Of a DNA stretch of 64,000 nucleotides, positions 1 to 11,095 are shown piece after piece. Numbering within the stretch: position 1 is the stretch's first letter; each line of letters begins with the position of its first letter. The notes under the pieces are model-generated. The model was not told the origin of the DNA. It saw only the letters and a program-made list of their open reading frames with translations, and searched no databases. The stretch spans positions 42,544,741-42,608,740 of the forward strand of contig NC_062213.1 of NCBI RefSeq assembly GCF_902686445.1. The letters run 5' to 3'. The position numbers and the translations under genes are program-made. This DNA comes from Sciurus carolinensis (lineage: Eukaryota; Chordata; Mammalia; Rodentia; Sciuridae).

Positions 1-1569
1 TTTGTTTTGTTTTTCAGTGGAAACACATGGGCAACTCTGTGCAAGAGTAAAGTAGGCAAAGACCCTTGCTCCATTTATCTGTTTTCATCCACACATTTCC
101 ACAGGGGTGCAGAAGCTGCACATTCAAAATTATTTAAAATGTCTGATGTCACCAGGAGGATCCTGATTGAGGCCAGATCATACAAAAGGGCAAGAAAGGA
201 TGAAGGTTTGACTTCAGTAAGAAGAAGGAAAAACAACTCTACATTAAAATCACATTAGCTTCACATCTTAGAGACTTCAGTATGGTAGGTTGACTCCACA
301 GAAACTCTCACCTGGAAAGACTGGTAGATAATCACAACAAAGCATTTAGACCTTGGTACCAAAAACAAAACAATGCAAAAGCAAAAACCAAACAAAACCC
401 TGTATAACCTTAAGCCTATGATAACGAGGATGATCCTTCAATCCATTCTGCCATAGGTAGTCCTAATTTACTCCTGAGGGTAATAGTCAATCGGCATCTA
501 TTTTTTCTCTCAGAAGGGCCCCATTTTTGGATGATAAGTCACAGGTTCTCATAAGGGCTTATTTGTCTTAATTAAATAAATTCAACTTATCTTAATTCAA
601 TATTGTTTGGGGACAAGGTAGTATATTGAGCATTAAGTGAAATATCTCAACATAATACATTACAGTGTTTGCTAAGGATGCTGTCCATCGTATTATGCTA
701 TTCTTTATAAGAACTGAGGATATGCATACCTTTCTATTCTCAGCTGCAGTGTGACTGTGTTTCTCTTAAGTACCTGGCATATTTTTGTCTCCTGGACTCT
801 GAATTGCAGATTTTGTCCTTTTTCTCATTTTGTATTTGGTTATTGCTTGATTCTTAGAGCCAAATGTATGATTCACCTTCAGTTCTGTCATGGCCCTTAA
901 GTTCTGGGAGATAAACGATTATGTCCTTGATTTACTATTTGACCTCTCCATCAGACCAAAAGCATCTTATATGGGTTTTAAAATGGCAGAAACGCCTCCA
1001 TTAAACATAGTAAATTTTTGTTCTCCAAAAGATACATGTGACACTAGGAATGTGAGGCGCCTGCTTGTATAGATGACATCCATCAGGTACCCCTTGCTAT
1101 CACCTACCCATGCTATCCACATTACCTGTGCTGCATTAGCAATACACCCTCAGAGTTCCGTCAAGAAAGGAAATCCAAGTCTTACACTCTGGTGATGAGG
1201 TGCTGAGGAGTTTATTCCTAAAACTACCATCTCCCACCTCTTTCTGGATATAGGTCAATTTTATAGGTCCTGAAAGCTGTCACTCCAAATGGCACCTGGT
1301 GACTCAGTCACAGATCAGTCTAAGAATATGAAATAATTCTCCCTCCAATTGTTATAGGATGGTAGAGGCAGCTATAGGCAGAGATCCAGGTTAGCAGGGA
1401 AAGCCTAGGATTCACATCTGCCATTGGTAATATTGGTTGGCAGAAGATAAGAACATAAAATGACCAGAAAATAGATTTAGTCAACAATATACTCTAATTT
1501 TATTCCCCTGCCTGGAGTCTCTTTGGACTGAACATCACCATCTCCTCAGTTATAGAGTTACATGTCTGA
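1..1569. other. Intergenic or intronic DNA, no gene seen
   Basis: No open reading frame longer than about 83 codons is present, and none resembles a known protein. Around 1140-1330 the - strand reads like a decayed LTR: a TATA-like ctataaaat followed by an aataaa in a short pyrimidine-rich context. I cannot assign a family and do not annotate it separately. The rest is AT-rich with no recognisable element. Confidence 0.5.
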
Positions 1570-3420
1570 GGAGAGGGGGTCAAGATGGAGGAGCAGAGAA
1601 GGTTACTTGCCAAACTGCTCAGTGGCATGGGACCAGGAAAGAGCAAACAGATTCTCTTTGAGGTCAGTAGAGAGATAGAAAGAGAGAGAGAGAAGAAAGG
1701 AGAAAAGAAAAGAAAGGAAGAAGAAAATAAGGAAGGAAGGAAGGAAAGAAAGAAATTCTACTGGGATTTAATATGGCCTAGGGGCACAGAAGGTTTGATA
1801 GAACAAAACTCAAAAAAAAAAAGAAAGAAAAAACCCACCATAATACCAGCAGCTGCTGATGCAGATCCACAGGGGGCAGGTCTAAGAGAGAGACGAAGAG
1901 AGCCTGCACTTAGGGTGGCACCGAGGCGTGTCTTGAAGTGAAGAGGATGGTGATCAGGGACATTGTGGAGCTGAACCAGTGGGTGCCCTGCATTTTTTTC
2001 ATGTGAGAAGGATGTTGTGTGTCTCCTGGTGACCTGGGGAGAGCCAGGTCAGCCGCCATCTTTTCCTGCTGTGCCATGATGGCCAGTAGGTGTGGGTCCG
2101 CTCCAGGCATCCAGAACTATATAATTCCAGCTGGATCTGACCTGGCAGAGGCATGCTGCACCCAGAGTGTGACTATAAAACCAGGTGAAATTCAGGTGTG
2201 GCAAGTGTGGCACCCAGGGGAATAGGAGACACTCAGACCATAGAGATGCTGAGTGTCTCTCAGACTTTGAGTCTTGTGGTTAGCAGGACCAGCTGGAGAC
2301 CATGAAGGACTTCAGGGGTGGGGGGTGAATATGTATTTTAGGACTAAGCCCAAGAGGCCAGGATATGGGAGCCATGGGGAGCAGAACCCAGGGAGATTCA
2401 AGATTATAGCTGCCCAGTGTTGATTTAAAAGCTTCACCAAACATCATTCCACAAAGCACCAGGGGTCTAACTGAACCCAAACCCCACCTCTAAAAACTCT
2501 ACCACTGAGAATCCCTTTCACAGAACTCTACAGCGACCCCTTGCTGTAAATAGAGTAGACAACACCCCCTAACACACCAAACCTCATACTGCTCAGAAGG
2601 GATGCCGAGAACCTGCAACCAGGATGAGTTTCACAAAAAGAAGGAACTGACCACCCCTGACTACTACTCTAGGATGCAATACCTCAAGAAAAAATGTAAA
2701 GAAAGACAATTCGAAACCGACAACCAATATATAATATTATAGACAATTTTTCAGCCATCTCAATGGAAACAATTCCTTAATCTTCCATCAAGAACTTTTT
2801 TTTTAACTTTTCTGTGCTGAATGGTCCATGAACATTTGTACATATACATATTTGTCTCACTCTTCTCATTCCTAGCATTTCTTGAAAGTAGTTATTTTCT
2901 TGAGTCTGTCTTTTGAGGACTAGGGTTTTGATTAGTATACCTTGGTTTTGTTTTATATTTTTTTGTTTTTGTTATTATTGTTGTCTTTTATTGTTTTTCT
3001 CCAATTTCCCTTGATTCTGTTCCTCTCTTTTCTTTCATAAACAGCAAAAATCTATTGTTCTCTCTTTGACTCTTCCTTTAACTCTTTACTACCACTGTCT
3101 CTCATCCTCCTCTCAATTAATACATACTACATCTCCTTTGAATTCTCACTCATTACCTTTTTGAAATAGCAAATCCTTTCATAAACATAATATCTCTACT
3201 ATTGGCAATTTCCTATCAGACCATTTTTGTTTATAGTGTCAATTAACATTGTAGATGCCAAAATAGGAACTATTTAGTCTAGTACTGAATATTGATTGCA
3301 TTGGTTGTTGTTATTATCTGTCTCCCCCAAAACATGAGATACTAGAAATCATCAGAAACACTATAAATTCATAGGGTAGAAACTCTGCCACCTCAGATTC
3401 TTACTAATAATTGGGGAGAC

Positions 3421-4530
3421 ATGCAAACAACATGAAAAAAGCAAAGTAACAAGTCTCCCTGAAAAAAATCAAAATACCTCATTAACAGAATACAATGGCA
3501 TCACAGTGGAGTAAATGTCAGAGAAGGAATTTAAAAGTTCATAGTTAAGCTAGTCTGCAAGGTAAAAGTCAGAATAAGGAGAGAAATCAGAGAGAAAATC
3601 CAAGAAGTGAAAGATAACTTCAATAAGAAGATAGAAATCCTGAAGAAGAATCAATGGGAAATTCTTAAAATGAAGGAATCAATAAACCAAATTAAAAATG
3701 CAATGGAAAGCTTCACCAGCAGACTAGACCACTTGAAAGATAGAGTTTCAGGCAATGAAGACAAAATATATAATCTTGAAAATAAAGTTGACCACGGAGA
3801 AAAGATTTTAAGAGAACATACACATAGCTTTCAAGAAACAAGGGGTTGGGCTGGGGTTGTGGCTCAGTGGTAAAGCACTTGCCTAGCATGTGTGAGGCCC
3901 TGGGTTCAATTCTCAGCACCACATTTAAATAAATGAATAAAAATAAAGGCCTATCAACATCTAAAAAATATATTATAAAAAGAAACACGGAGTAACATAA
4001 AAAGACCAAATTTAAGATTTATCAGGATAGATGAAGGCTCAAAGGTACAAATCAAAGGAATTCACAATCTTTTCAATGAAATAATATCTGAAAATTTCCC
4101 AAATCTTAAGAATAAAATGGACAATCAAATACAGGAGGCTTACAGAACTCCAAATATACAAAATTACAACAGACCTACACCAAGGCACGTCATTATGAAA
4201 ATGTCCAACATACAGAATAAGGATAAAAAATTTAAAGGCTATTAAAGAAAAACAATGGGTCACATTTAGAGAGAAACTAATCAGGATCTAAGATGATTTC
4301 TCAACTGAGGACCTAAAAGCTAGGAGGTCTTGGAATAATATATACCAAGCCCTGAAAGAAAATGGATGCCAAGCCAAGAATACTATATCCAGCAAAATTA
4401 AGACTCAGATTTGATGACGAAATAAAAACTTTCCATGACAAACAAAATTTAAAAGAATTCATAATTAGAAAGTCTACACTATAAAACATACTCAATAAAA
4501 TATTTTATGAAGAGACAATGAAATAAAATT
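3421..4530 (+). pseudogene. L1-A ORF1 remnant (RNA-binding chaperone)
   Basis: In intact L1s, ORF1p is a trimeric coiled-coil RNA-binding protein that coats L1 RNA. Here a coiled-coil stretch is readable at 3607-3840 (heptad-like runs such as NLENKVDHGEKIL). After the ID SINE at 3844-3979, the RRM and C-terminal domain continue in several frames, with recognisable NYNRPTPRHVIMK and the terminal region matching YPAKLTF of other L1s as SSKIKTQI in a shifted frame. It is interrupted by the SINE, several stops and frameshifts, so no product is expected. The start at 3421 is inferred from alignment by eye with L1-B. Confidence 0.75.
3844..3979 (+). mobile_element. ID-type SINE inside L1-A ORF1
   Basis: The body resembles tRNA-Ala: a Pol III A box in gtggctcagtgg and a B box in gggttcaattc, then a 3' extension with aaataaatgaataaaaataaagg and ctaaaaaatata. 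It is flanked by an 11-bp TSD with one mismatch: aagaaacaagg at 3833-3843 and aagaaacacgg at 3980-3990. The TSD shows insertion by L1-type target priming after L1-A was in place. Internal mismatches to the tRNA core suggest that it is not a recent copy. Confidence 0.9.
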
Positions 4531-5638
4531 GAAAGGTAGAACAGGTAGGAATTACACTAGAAGAATAGTCAATCGAAGGAGAAACTAATTCAAACAAAAA
4601 ACCAGAAATAAATCAAGCGACAGGGAATAAAAATTATTTCTCAATAATAACATTGAATGTAAATGGCCTAACCTCAGGAAGCAAAAGACATAAATTGGCA
4701 GGTTGGATTTAAACACAAAATCCAACAACATGCTCTCTCCAAGAGACTCACTTCAAAGGAAACAACATCCACAGAATGAAGATAAAAGAATGGGAAAAAT
4801 TATATCATCCACAAGGATCGGATAAACAGGCAGGGATTTCTATATTCACATCAAATAAAGTGGGCTTTAAACCAAAGTTAATAAGGAGGAATCAAGAAGA
4901 TCATTTTAAGGGAATTATACATCAATAAGTTTAACAATTGTAAATATTTATGCCCATACAATGGGGCATCTACATACATCAATCAAATCCTTCTCAATTT
5001 CAAGAACCAAATAGACCACAATACAATAATACTTACTTTAATATGCCTCTCTTATCACTGGGTAGATCATCCAAATAAAAACTAAACAAGCAAGCTAAAG
5101 AACTAATAATAAATACAATTAATAAATACAACTAATAAATACAATTAATAATTTAGATTTAACAGACATATATAAAACATTTCATCCATCAATGACTGAA
5201 TACACATTCTTCTCAGCAGCGCAAGGATCATTTTCTAAAATAGACAACAAAGCAATGTTACTAAATACCAAAAAACAACAAAAATAAATAGAGATAATAT
5301 GCTGCATTCTATCAAATCATAATGGAATGAAATTAGAAATCAATAATAAAATATAAAATAGAAGCTACTCTAACACCTGGAGACTAAAAAATATGGTACT
5401 GAATGAACAATGGATAGAGGAAGAAATCAGGGATGAAATTTGAAGAAAACACTCAGAAGGAAATGATAATAGTGACACAGCATATGAAAATCTCTGGGAC
5501 AATATAAAGATGGTTTTAAGAAGAAAGTTCACTGCATTGAGCTCATTCATTAAAAGAGCAGAAAGTCACCAAATAAATAATCTAACATTATGTTTCAAGG
5601 CCCTGGAAAAAGAAGAACAAATCAGCACTAAGAGCAGT

Positions 5639-6250
5639 GTGGAGAATCCTCAGAAAACTTGGAATGGACCCACCTTTTGACCCAGTTATCTCACTCCTCG
5701 GTTTTTACCCAAAGGACCTAAAATCAGCAAACTACAGTAACACAGCCACATCAATTTTTATAGCAGCTCAGTTTACAATGGCTAGATTGTGCCCAGATGC
5801 CCTGCAACAGAAGAATGGATAAAGAAACAGTGGTATACATACACAATGGAATACTATTCAGCCATAAAGAAGAATAATATTATGGCATTTGCAAATAAAT
5901 GGATGGAATTGGAGAATATCATGCTAAGGGAAATAAGCCAAGTCCAAAAACCAAAAAGCCGAATGTTTTCCCTGACAAGTGGAGAATGATATATAATGGG
6001 GGTGGGGAGTGGGGAATGAGAGAATAATGGGAGAACTTTAGAATATGTAGAAGGAAATGAGAGGGAGGGGTATGAAAAATGGTGGAATGAGACAGACATC
6101 ATTACCCTATGTACATGTATGATTACATGAATGGTATGAATCTACATTGTGTACAACCATAGAAATGAAATTATGTACCCCATTTGTGTACAATGAATCA
6201 AAACGCAGTCTGTAAAAAATTAAAAGCTAAATAGAAATAATAATCATAAA
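5639..6250 (+). mobile_element. L1-C: 5'-truncated L1 nested in L1-A ORF2
   Basis: Inside the L1-A region between endonuclease and reverse transcriptase, the sequence jumps abruptly to the ORF2 C-terminus (WRILRKLGMDPPFDPVISLLG) and an L1 3'UTR, then returns to L1-A. A 9-bp TSD, aagagcagt, lies at 5630-5638 and 6251-6259, so this is a separate insertion of about 612 bp. The coding part is frameshifted near 5790, where about 7 bases (gaaccaa in other copies) are missing before cccagatgcc. The 3'UTR has the usual G-rich tract (5998-6072) and ends in an A-rich tail that has lost purity. Confidence 0.9.
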
Positions 6251-8317
6251 AAGAGCAGTATAAGATAGAAAATAATTAAAATCAGAGCCCAAATCAATGA
6301 AATTTAAACACACAAAAAATTTTAAATCAACTAAACAAAAAGTTGGTTCTTTGAAAAAAATCAATAAACCCTTAATCATGCTAACCAAGAAAAAGAGGGA
6401 AAAAATAAAATTTCTAAAATTCTTGATAAAAAAGGAAACATCACCATGGACACCACTGAAATACAGAGGATAATCACAAACTATTTTGAAAATTTATATT
6501 CCAATAAAATAGAAAATCTTGAAGATGTCAAAAAATTTCTAGAGAAATGTGAAAACCTAATTTGAACCAGAAGGACGTAGAAAATTTAAACAGATCAATT
6601 TCAAGGAATGAAACAAAAGATGCCATCAAAAGCCTACCAACAAAGAAAACTCCAGGACCAGACAGAGTCTCAGCTGAGTTCTCCCAGACCTTCAAAGAAA
6701 ACGCCAATCCTCCTCAAACTATTCCATGAAATAGAAAAGAAGGAATCCCTTCCAATGTCATTCTATAAAACTAGTATTGCCCTGATTCCAAAACCAGACA
6801 AAGACACATCAAGGAAAGAAAATTTCAGACCCATATCCCTGATGAACTTAGATACAAAAATTCTAAATAAAATACTAGCAAATTACATACAAAAACACAT
6901 TAAAAATATAGTGCACCATGATTGAGTGGGTTTCATCTCAGGGATTCAAGGTTGCTTCAACATACAGAAATCAATAAATGAAATTCACCACATCAATAGA
7001 CATTAGGTGAAGAATCACAAGGATATCTAAATAGATGTAGTAAAAGCATGTGATGAAATACAGCATCCATTCATGTTCAAGCACTAGAAAAACTAAGAAT
7101 AATAGGAACATACCTCAACATTGTAAAAGCAATCTGTGCTAAGACCAAAACCAGCATCATTCTAAATGGGGAAAAAATGAAAGCATTCCTCTAAAAACTG
7201 GAACAAGACAGGAATGTGCTCTTTCACCACTTCTATTCAACATCGTCCTTGAAACACTAGCCAGAAGCAAAAGAAAAAAGAAATTAAAGGAATACAACTA
7301 GGGGAAGAAGAATTCAAACTACTTATTTGCTGACAACATGATCCTATACTTAGAAAACCCCCCCCCCAAAAAAAAAAAACTCCACCAGAAAATTTCAAGA
7401 ACTCATAAATGAATTCAGCGAAGTAGCAGGATATAAAATGAACACCCATAAACCAATTGGATTTTTATATACCAATGATGAATCAGCTGAAAGAGAAATA
7501 AGGAAAACTACCCCATTCACAATAGCCTCAAAAAAAAAAAAAACCCTGGGAATCAAATCTAAAAAGAGGTGAAAGACCTTTATAATGAAAATTACAGAAT
7601 ACTAAAGAAAGAAATTGAAGACCTTAGAAGATGGAAAGATCTCTCATGTTCCTGGATAGGCAGAATTAATATTGTTAAAATGGCCATACTACCAAAAGCA
7701 CTATACAGATTTAATGCAATTCCTATCAAAATTCCAATGGCATTCTTCAGAGAAATAGAAAAAGGAATTATGAAATCAATTTGGAAAACCAAGAGGCCCA
7801 GAAGAGTCAAAGCAATCCTTAGCAAGAAAAGTGATACAGGAATCATCACAATACCAGACCTTAAATTATACTACAGAGCTATAGTAATAAAAACAGCATG
7901 GTACTGGTACCAAAACAGACATGAAAACCAATGGAACAGAATAGAAGACAAAGCCACATAAATACAGTTATCTCATACTGGACAAAGGTGTCATAAACAT
8001 ATATTGGAGAAAAGATAGCCTCTTCAACAAACAGTGCTAGGAAAACTGGGAAGTCATTTGAAGCAGAATGAAATTTAACTTCTCTCACCCCACACAAAAC
8101 TCAGCTCAAAGTGGACCAAAACCTAGACATTAGACCAAAAACCCTACTTCCTCTAGAAAAAAATATAGGCCCAACACTTAATCATGTCAATTTGGGAACC
8201 AACTTCCTTAACAAAGCTCCTAAAGCACAAGAAGTAAAATAAAGAATCAGTAAATGGGATGGTATCTAACTAAGAAAGCTTCTTCACAGCAAAGGAAACA
8301 ATCAAGAGGGAAGGAAA

Positions 8318-8453
8318 GGGCTGGGGTTGTGGCTCAGTGGTAGAGTGCTTGCCTGGCATGTGTGAGGCATTGGGTTCAATTCTCAGCACTGCATATAAAT
8401 AAATGAATAAAATAAAGGCCCATCAACAACTAAAAAATATATGTATTTTAAAA
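8318..8453 (+). mobile_element. ID-type SINE inside L1-A ORF2
   Basis: Same family as the SINE at 3844: a tRNA-Ala-like core (gtggctcagtggtagagtg, then a B box in gggttcaattc) and the same 3' extension, aaataaaggcccatcaac then actaaaaaatata. It interrupts ORF2 between the reverse transcriptase and C-terminal parts. The flanks aagagggaaggaaa (8304-8317) and aagagtgcaaagag (8454-8467) look like a degenerate TSD, which I rate as possible only. Confidence 0.88.
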
Positions 8454-9480
8454 AAGAGTGCAAAGAGAGTTTACAGAATGGAAGAAAATCTTTGCCACCT
8501 GCACCTCAGATACAGCATTAATCTCCAGGATATATAAAAAATCTCAAAAAACTTAAGGCCCCACCCCCAATAACCATGTTACTAAACGGTCATAGGAACT
8601 GAACAGGCACTTCACAGAAGAAATACAGTCAATCAACAGATATATGAAAAAATGTTCAACATCTCTAGCAGTTAGGGAAATGCAAATTAAAACTACACTG
8701 AGATTTTATCTCACTCCATTCAGAATGGCAACAATCAACCATCAACAATAAATGTTGGTGAGGATGTAGGGAAAACTACACTCATACATTGCTGGTGGGA
8801 CTGCAAATCGGTGCAAACACTCTGGAAAACAGTATACCGATTCCTCAGAAAATTTGGAATGGAACCACCATTTGACTCAGTCATCCCCCTCAGTTTATGC
8901 CCAGAGGACTTAAGATCAGCATACTACAGTGACACAACCATATCAATGTTTATAGCAGTACAATTCATAATAGCTAAGCTATGGAACCAACCTAGGTGCC
9001 ATACAACAGATGAATGGATAAAGAAAATGTGGTATACATACACAATGGAATATTATTCAGCCATAAAAACTTTAAGACATTTGCTGGAAAATGGATGGAT
9101 CTGGAGACTACTATGCTAAGCAACAAAAGCCAATCCCAAAAAAACAGAGGTTGTATGTTCTCTCTGATATGTGAATGCTAACACACAACAAGAGGAAGAG
9201 GGGAAGAATAGAAGTTCAGTAGATTAGACCATCAGGAATGAAGGGAAGGGAGTGGGGACAGGAATCGGAAAGACTGCAATGATTCCAACATAACTTCCTA
9301 TGTACATATGTGAATACACCACAGTGAAACTCTACACAATGTACAATCACAGACTGGAATCGTAATTGAATAAGACATACTCCAAGTTCATATAATTTTT
9401 TTAAAAGTAACATTGTCATGCTGCCTTTGCAACTTTTCTGTAAACCTAAAGCTATTCTAAAATAAATTTAATTTGATAAA

Positions 9481-9932
9481 AAGAGGGTAGTGTCTTCTTA
9501 AAAATGCTGTTAGTGTTGCTTTTCAAATATTTGCAGTTCTCCAATTTGTAGGCACCTTGGTAAGATTTTACCTCCTGGACCCCTGTGGTTGGTAGGATCA
9601 TGAGACCACCTCTGGTGAATGAAGTGGGGAAGGAGTTGTTTCCTGGCATAGCATTAGTTGCTGCTACAAGACACCACTTTTCCTCAGCCACAGTGGTTGA
9701 GAATGTTCTAGATAGTGGATGTTCCACCAGCATGGCTCTTGAGTAATGATGAAGGAGCAAAGGAAAGACCCAGCTGATCATCAAGGAGAAAGTATTCATG
9801 AATAAGATTTGAACCTTTATCTTTCAAGTCACTGATAATCATAGGCTGCCCTTTACTATGGTACAACCAAACGAACGTTGTCGCAATATGCCAGGACTTT
9901 TGCTAGAAGGGTGTCCATGGTTATTTATGTGT

Positions 9933-9974
<42 letters not shown>

Positions 9975-10305
9975 GTTTATTAAATGGACCCTCCTGCACT
10001 ATTTTGTATATGTCCAAAGGACTTCCTATTAATATCAATCATTTTGGAGTAATTAGTCTTACTTAGAGTTGCCTTTCATTAAATGATCTAGTTTATGCAA
10101 TAAATTATGCAGTCACACAAGAACTACTTCACACTTCCAATACAGACCTTCATATTATTTTCATGATTTGATTTTTATGTTGTCATTTTGCTAATTTATA
10201 AATTTCTTTACAAATCTCCATTTTGCTGTAACTTTTAAACAATGCCATATAAATATATATATATATAATAGTAATTATTTAATATTAAACTAGGTTTAAA
10301 TTGAT
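9481..10305. other. Gap between L1-A and L1-B, no gene
   Basis: This stretch separates the 3' end of L1-A from the left TSD of L1-B. It holds a pure TG microsatellite (9935-9972) and AT-rich DNA with a short TA run near 10253-10267. No gene or RNA is recognised. Confidence 0.6.
9935..9972. repeat. (TG)n microsatellite
   Basis: About 19 uninterrupted TG units. It is unassociated with a SINE tail. Confidence 0.95.
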
Positions 10306-10320
10306 CAAAGATAAATTTTT
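10306..10320 (-). repeat. Left target-site duplication of L1-B
   Basis: The 15-mer caaagataaattttt is repeated exactly at 16637-16651, directly against the L1-B 5' end. This copy lies about 480 bp beyond the L1-B 3'UTR, next to a short T run (the poly(A) tail seen from the - strand). It therefore sets the real border of the insertion here. Confidence 0.85.
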
Positions 10321-10339
10321 TTTAAAGGCAGTGAACTTT

Positions 10340-10345
10340 TTTATT
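10340..10345 (-). promoter_or_regulatory. Polyadenylation signal aataaa of the transduced transcript
   Basis: The hexamer is on the - strand, about 16 nt before the eight-A tail that abuts the TSD. Position and spacing fit normal mRNA 3'-end formation. Confidence 0.75.
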
Positions 10346-10464
10346 CCGAGCCTTGACAATCACAGTGAATTAACATAAATATCAGCTTACTTATTCGATT
10401 AATTTTTTTCCAGATTTATAATTTCTACTTTTCAACTGCAAAAAATGATATGATCATTCTCCAT

Positions 10465-10700
10465 CTCTCTATGTCTCTGTCTCTGTCTCTGTCTGTCTCT
10501 CTCTCTCTGTATACACACACACATACAAACACACACACACACATAAATAAACATTTAAAATGAGGGACATATATACACACATATATATAAGATGAGAGAT
10601 ATATATACAGTATAATATGTATATACTTATACATAGTATATACACACTTCACATACTTTATAATCTATACATATACTTCATAATATATACTCCATACCTC
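10465..10700. repeat. Compound CT / CA / TA-rich simple repeat
   Basis: It runs from ctctgtctct-type repeats through cacacacaca to atatat-rich DNA. It lies inside the transduced segment and so was probably already present, in some form, at the source locus. Confidence 0.85.
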
Positions 10701-11009
10701 CTACACCACATTCTACCAGTTCCACCTGGGATATATTCACTGCTCATTGTTGACTGGGTATCTTTTCAGATACTTTCCTATGAATTTCCTAGTAATTTTA
10801 TTTCTTTTTTTTTATTGTAAACAAATGGGATACATGTTGTTTCTGTCCTTGTACATGGAGTCAAGGCAGACCATTTGTGTAATCATAAATTTACATAGGG
10901 CAATGTTGTTTGATTCATTCTGTTATTTTTTCCCTTCCCCGCCACTCCTCCCACCCCTCTTTTCCCTCTATACAGTCCTTCCTTCCTCCATTCTTACCAC
11001 CCTCCTTAT

Positions 11010-11040
11010 CCCTAACCCTAAACCTAACCCAAACCCTAAT
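11010..11040 (-). repeat. Telomere-like (TTAGGG)-type block in L1-B 3'UTR
   Basis: On the + strand: ccctaaccctaaacc then taacccaaaccctaa. On the L1 sense strand this is four GGG runs plus one GG run in TTAGGG/TTTAGGG spacing, a potential G-quadruplex. It follows the ORF2 stop and precedes the usual G-rich tract. The other L1 3'UTRs in the window (5998, 24833, 44395, 48220) have G-rich tracts but not this motif. Confidence 0.9.
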
Positions 11041-11095
11041 GATAACCCCTCCCATCCCCCATTATATGTCCTCATCTGCTTATCAGCGAGATCAT

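Larger units (their letters stand above)
4640..9130 (+). pseudogene. L1-A ORF2 remnant (endonuclease / reverse transcriptase)
   Basis: ORF2p normally nicks target DNA and reverse-transcribes the RNA. The endonuclease start ITLNVNGL is readable at about 4645, with LQETH near 4735 and SKIDN near 5240 (the catalytic Asp-His pair reads Asp-Asn). Reverse transcriptase pieces are seen at 6608-6925 ([27 protein letters not shown]) and 7569-7961 ([25 protein letters not shown]). The active-site FADD near 7327-7338 reads FADN. The C-terminal piece at 8811-9119 has the typical [18 protein letters not shown]. The frame is broken many times, and by L1-C (5639-6250) and an ID SINE (8318-8453). A homopolymer expansion of C and A runs at about 7358-7379 adds another frameshift. 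Confidence 0.88.
1570..9480 (+). mobile_element. L1-A: old, near full-length LINE-1 with nested insertions
   Basis: The element starts near 1570, with aagatggagg at 1582-1591, the usual L1 5'-end context. A 5'UTR of about 1.85 kb follows, with a GA-rich block (1671-1755) and a T-rich block (2790-3100). Next come a decayed ORF1 (about 3421-4530), a decayed ORF2 (about 4640-9130) and a 3'UTR ending near 9480 with the old-L1-style tail cttttctgtaaacctaaag. Three later insertions interrupt it: ID SINEs at 3844 and 8318 and a truncated L1 at 5639. Many stops and frameshifts show that it is a fossil older than L1-B. No convincing TSD was found at its ends, so the outer borders are approximate. Confidence 0.85.
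10324..10801 (-). other. 3'-transduced flank carried by L1-B
   Basis: This segment lies between the L1-B A-tract and the left TSD, so it arrived with the L1 RNA. It is unrelated to L1 coding or 3'UTR sequence and contains microsatellites (about 10465-10700). It ends with an aataaa on the - strand (10345-10340), then about 16 bases and eight A residues. This is what read-through past the weak L1 polyadenylation site at a source locus produces. Its unique part (about 10324-10460 and 10700-10800) should match sequence just downstream of the parent L1. Confidence 0.78.

Noticed and set aside
1570..9490. TSD for L1-A (agagggggtc versus agagggtagtgtc)
   Set aside because: The match is too poor and the borders too eroded to claim it.
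11006..11042. Interstitial telomere from a chromosome fusion
   Set aside because: Only about 30 bp, degenerate, and located exactly inside an L1 3'UTR.
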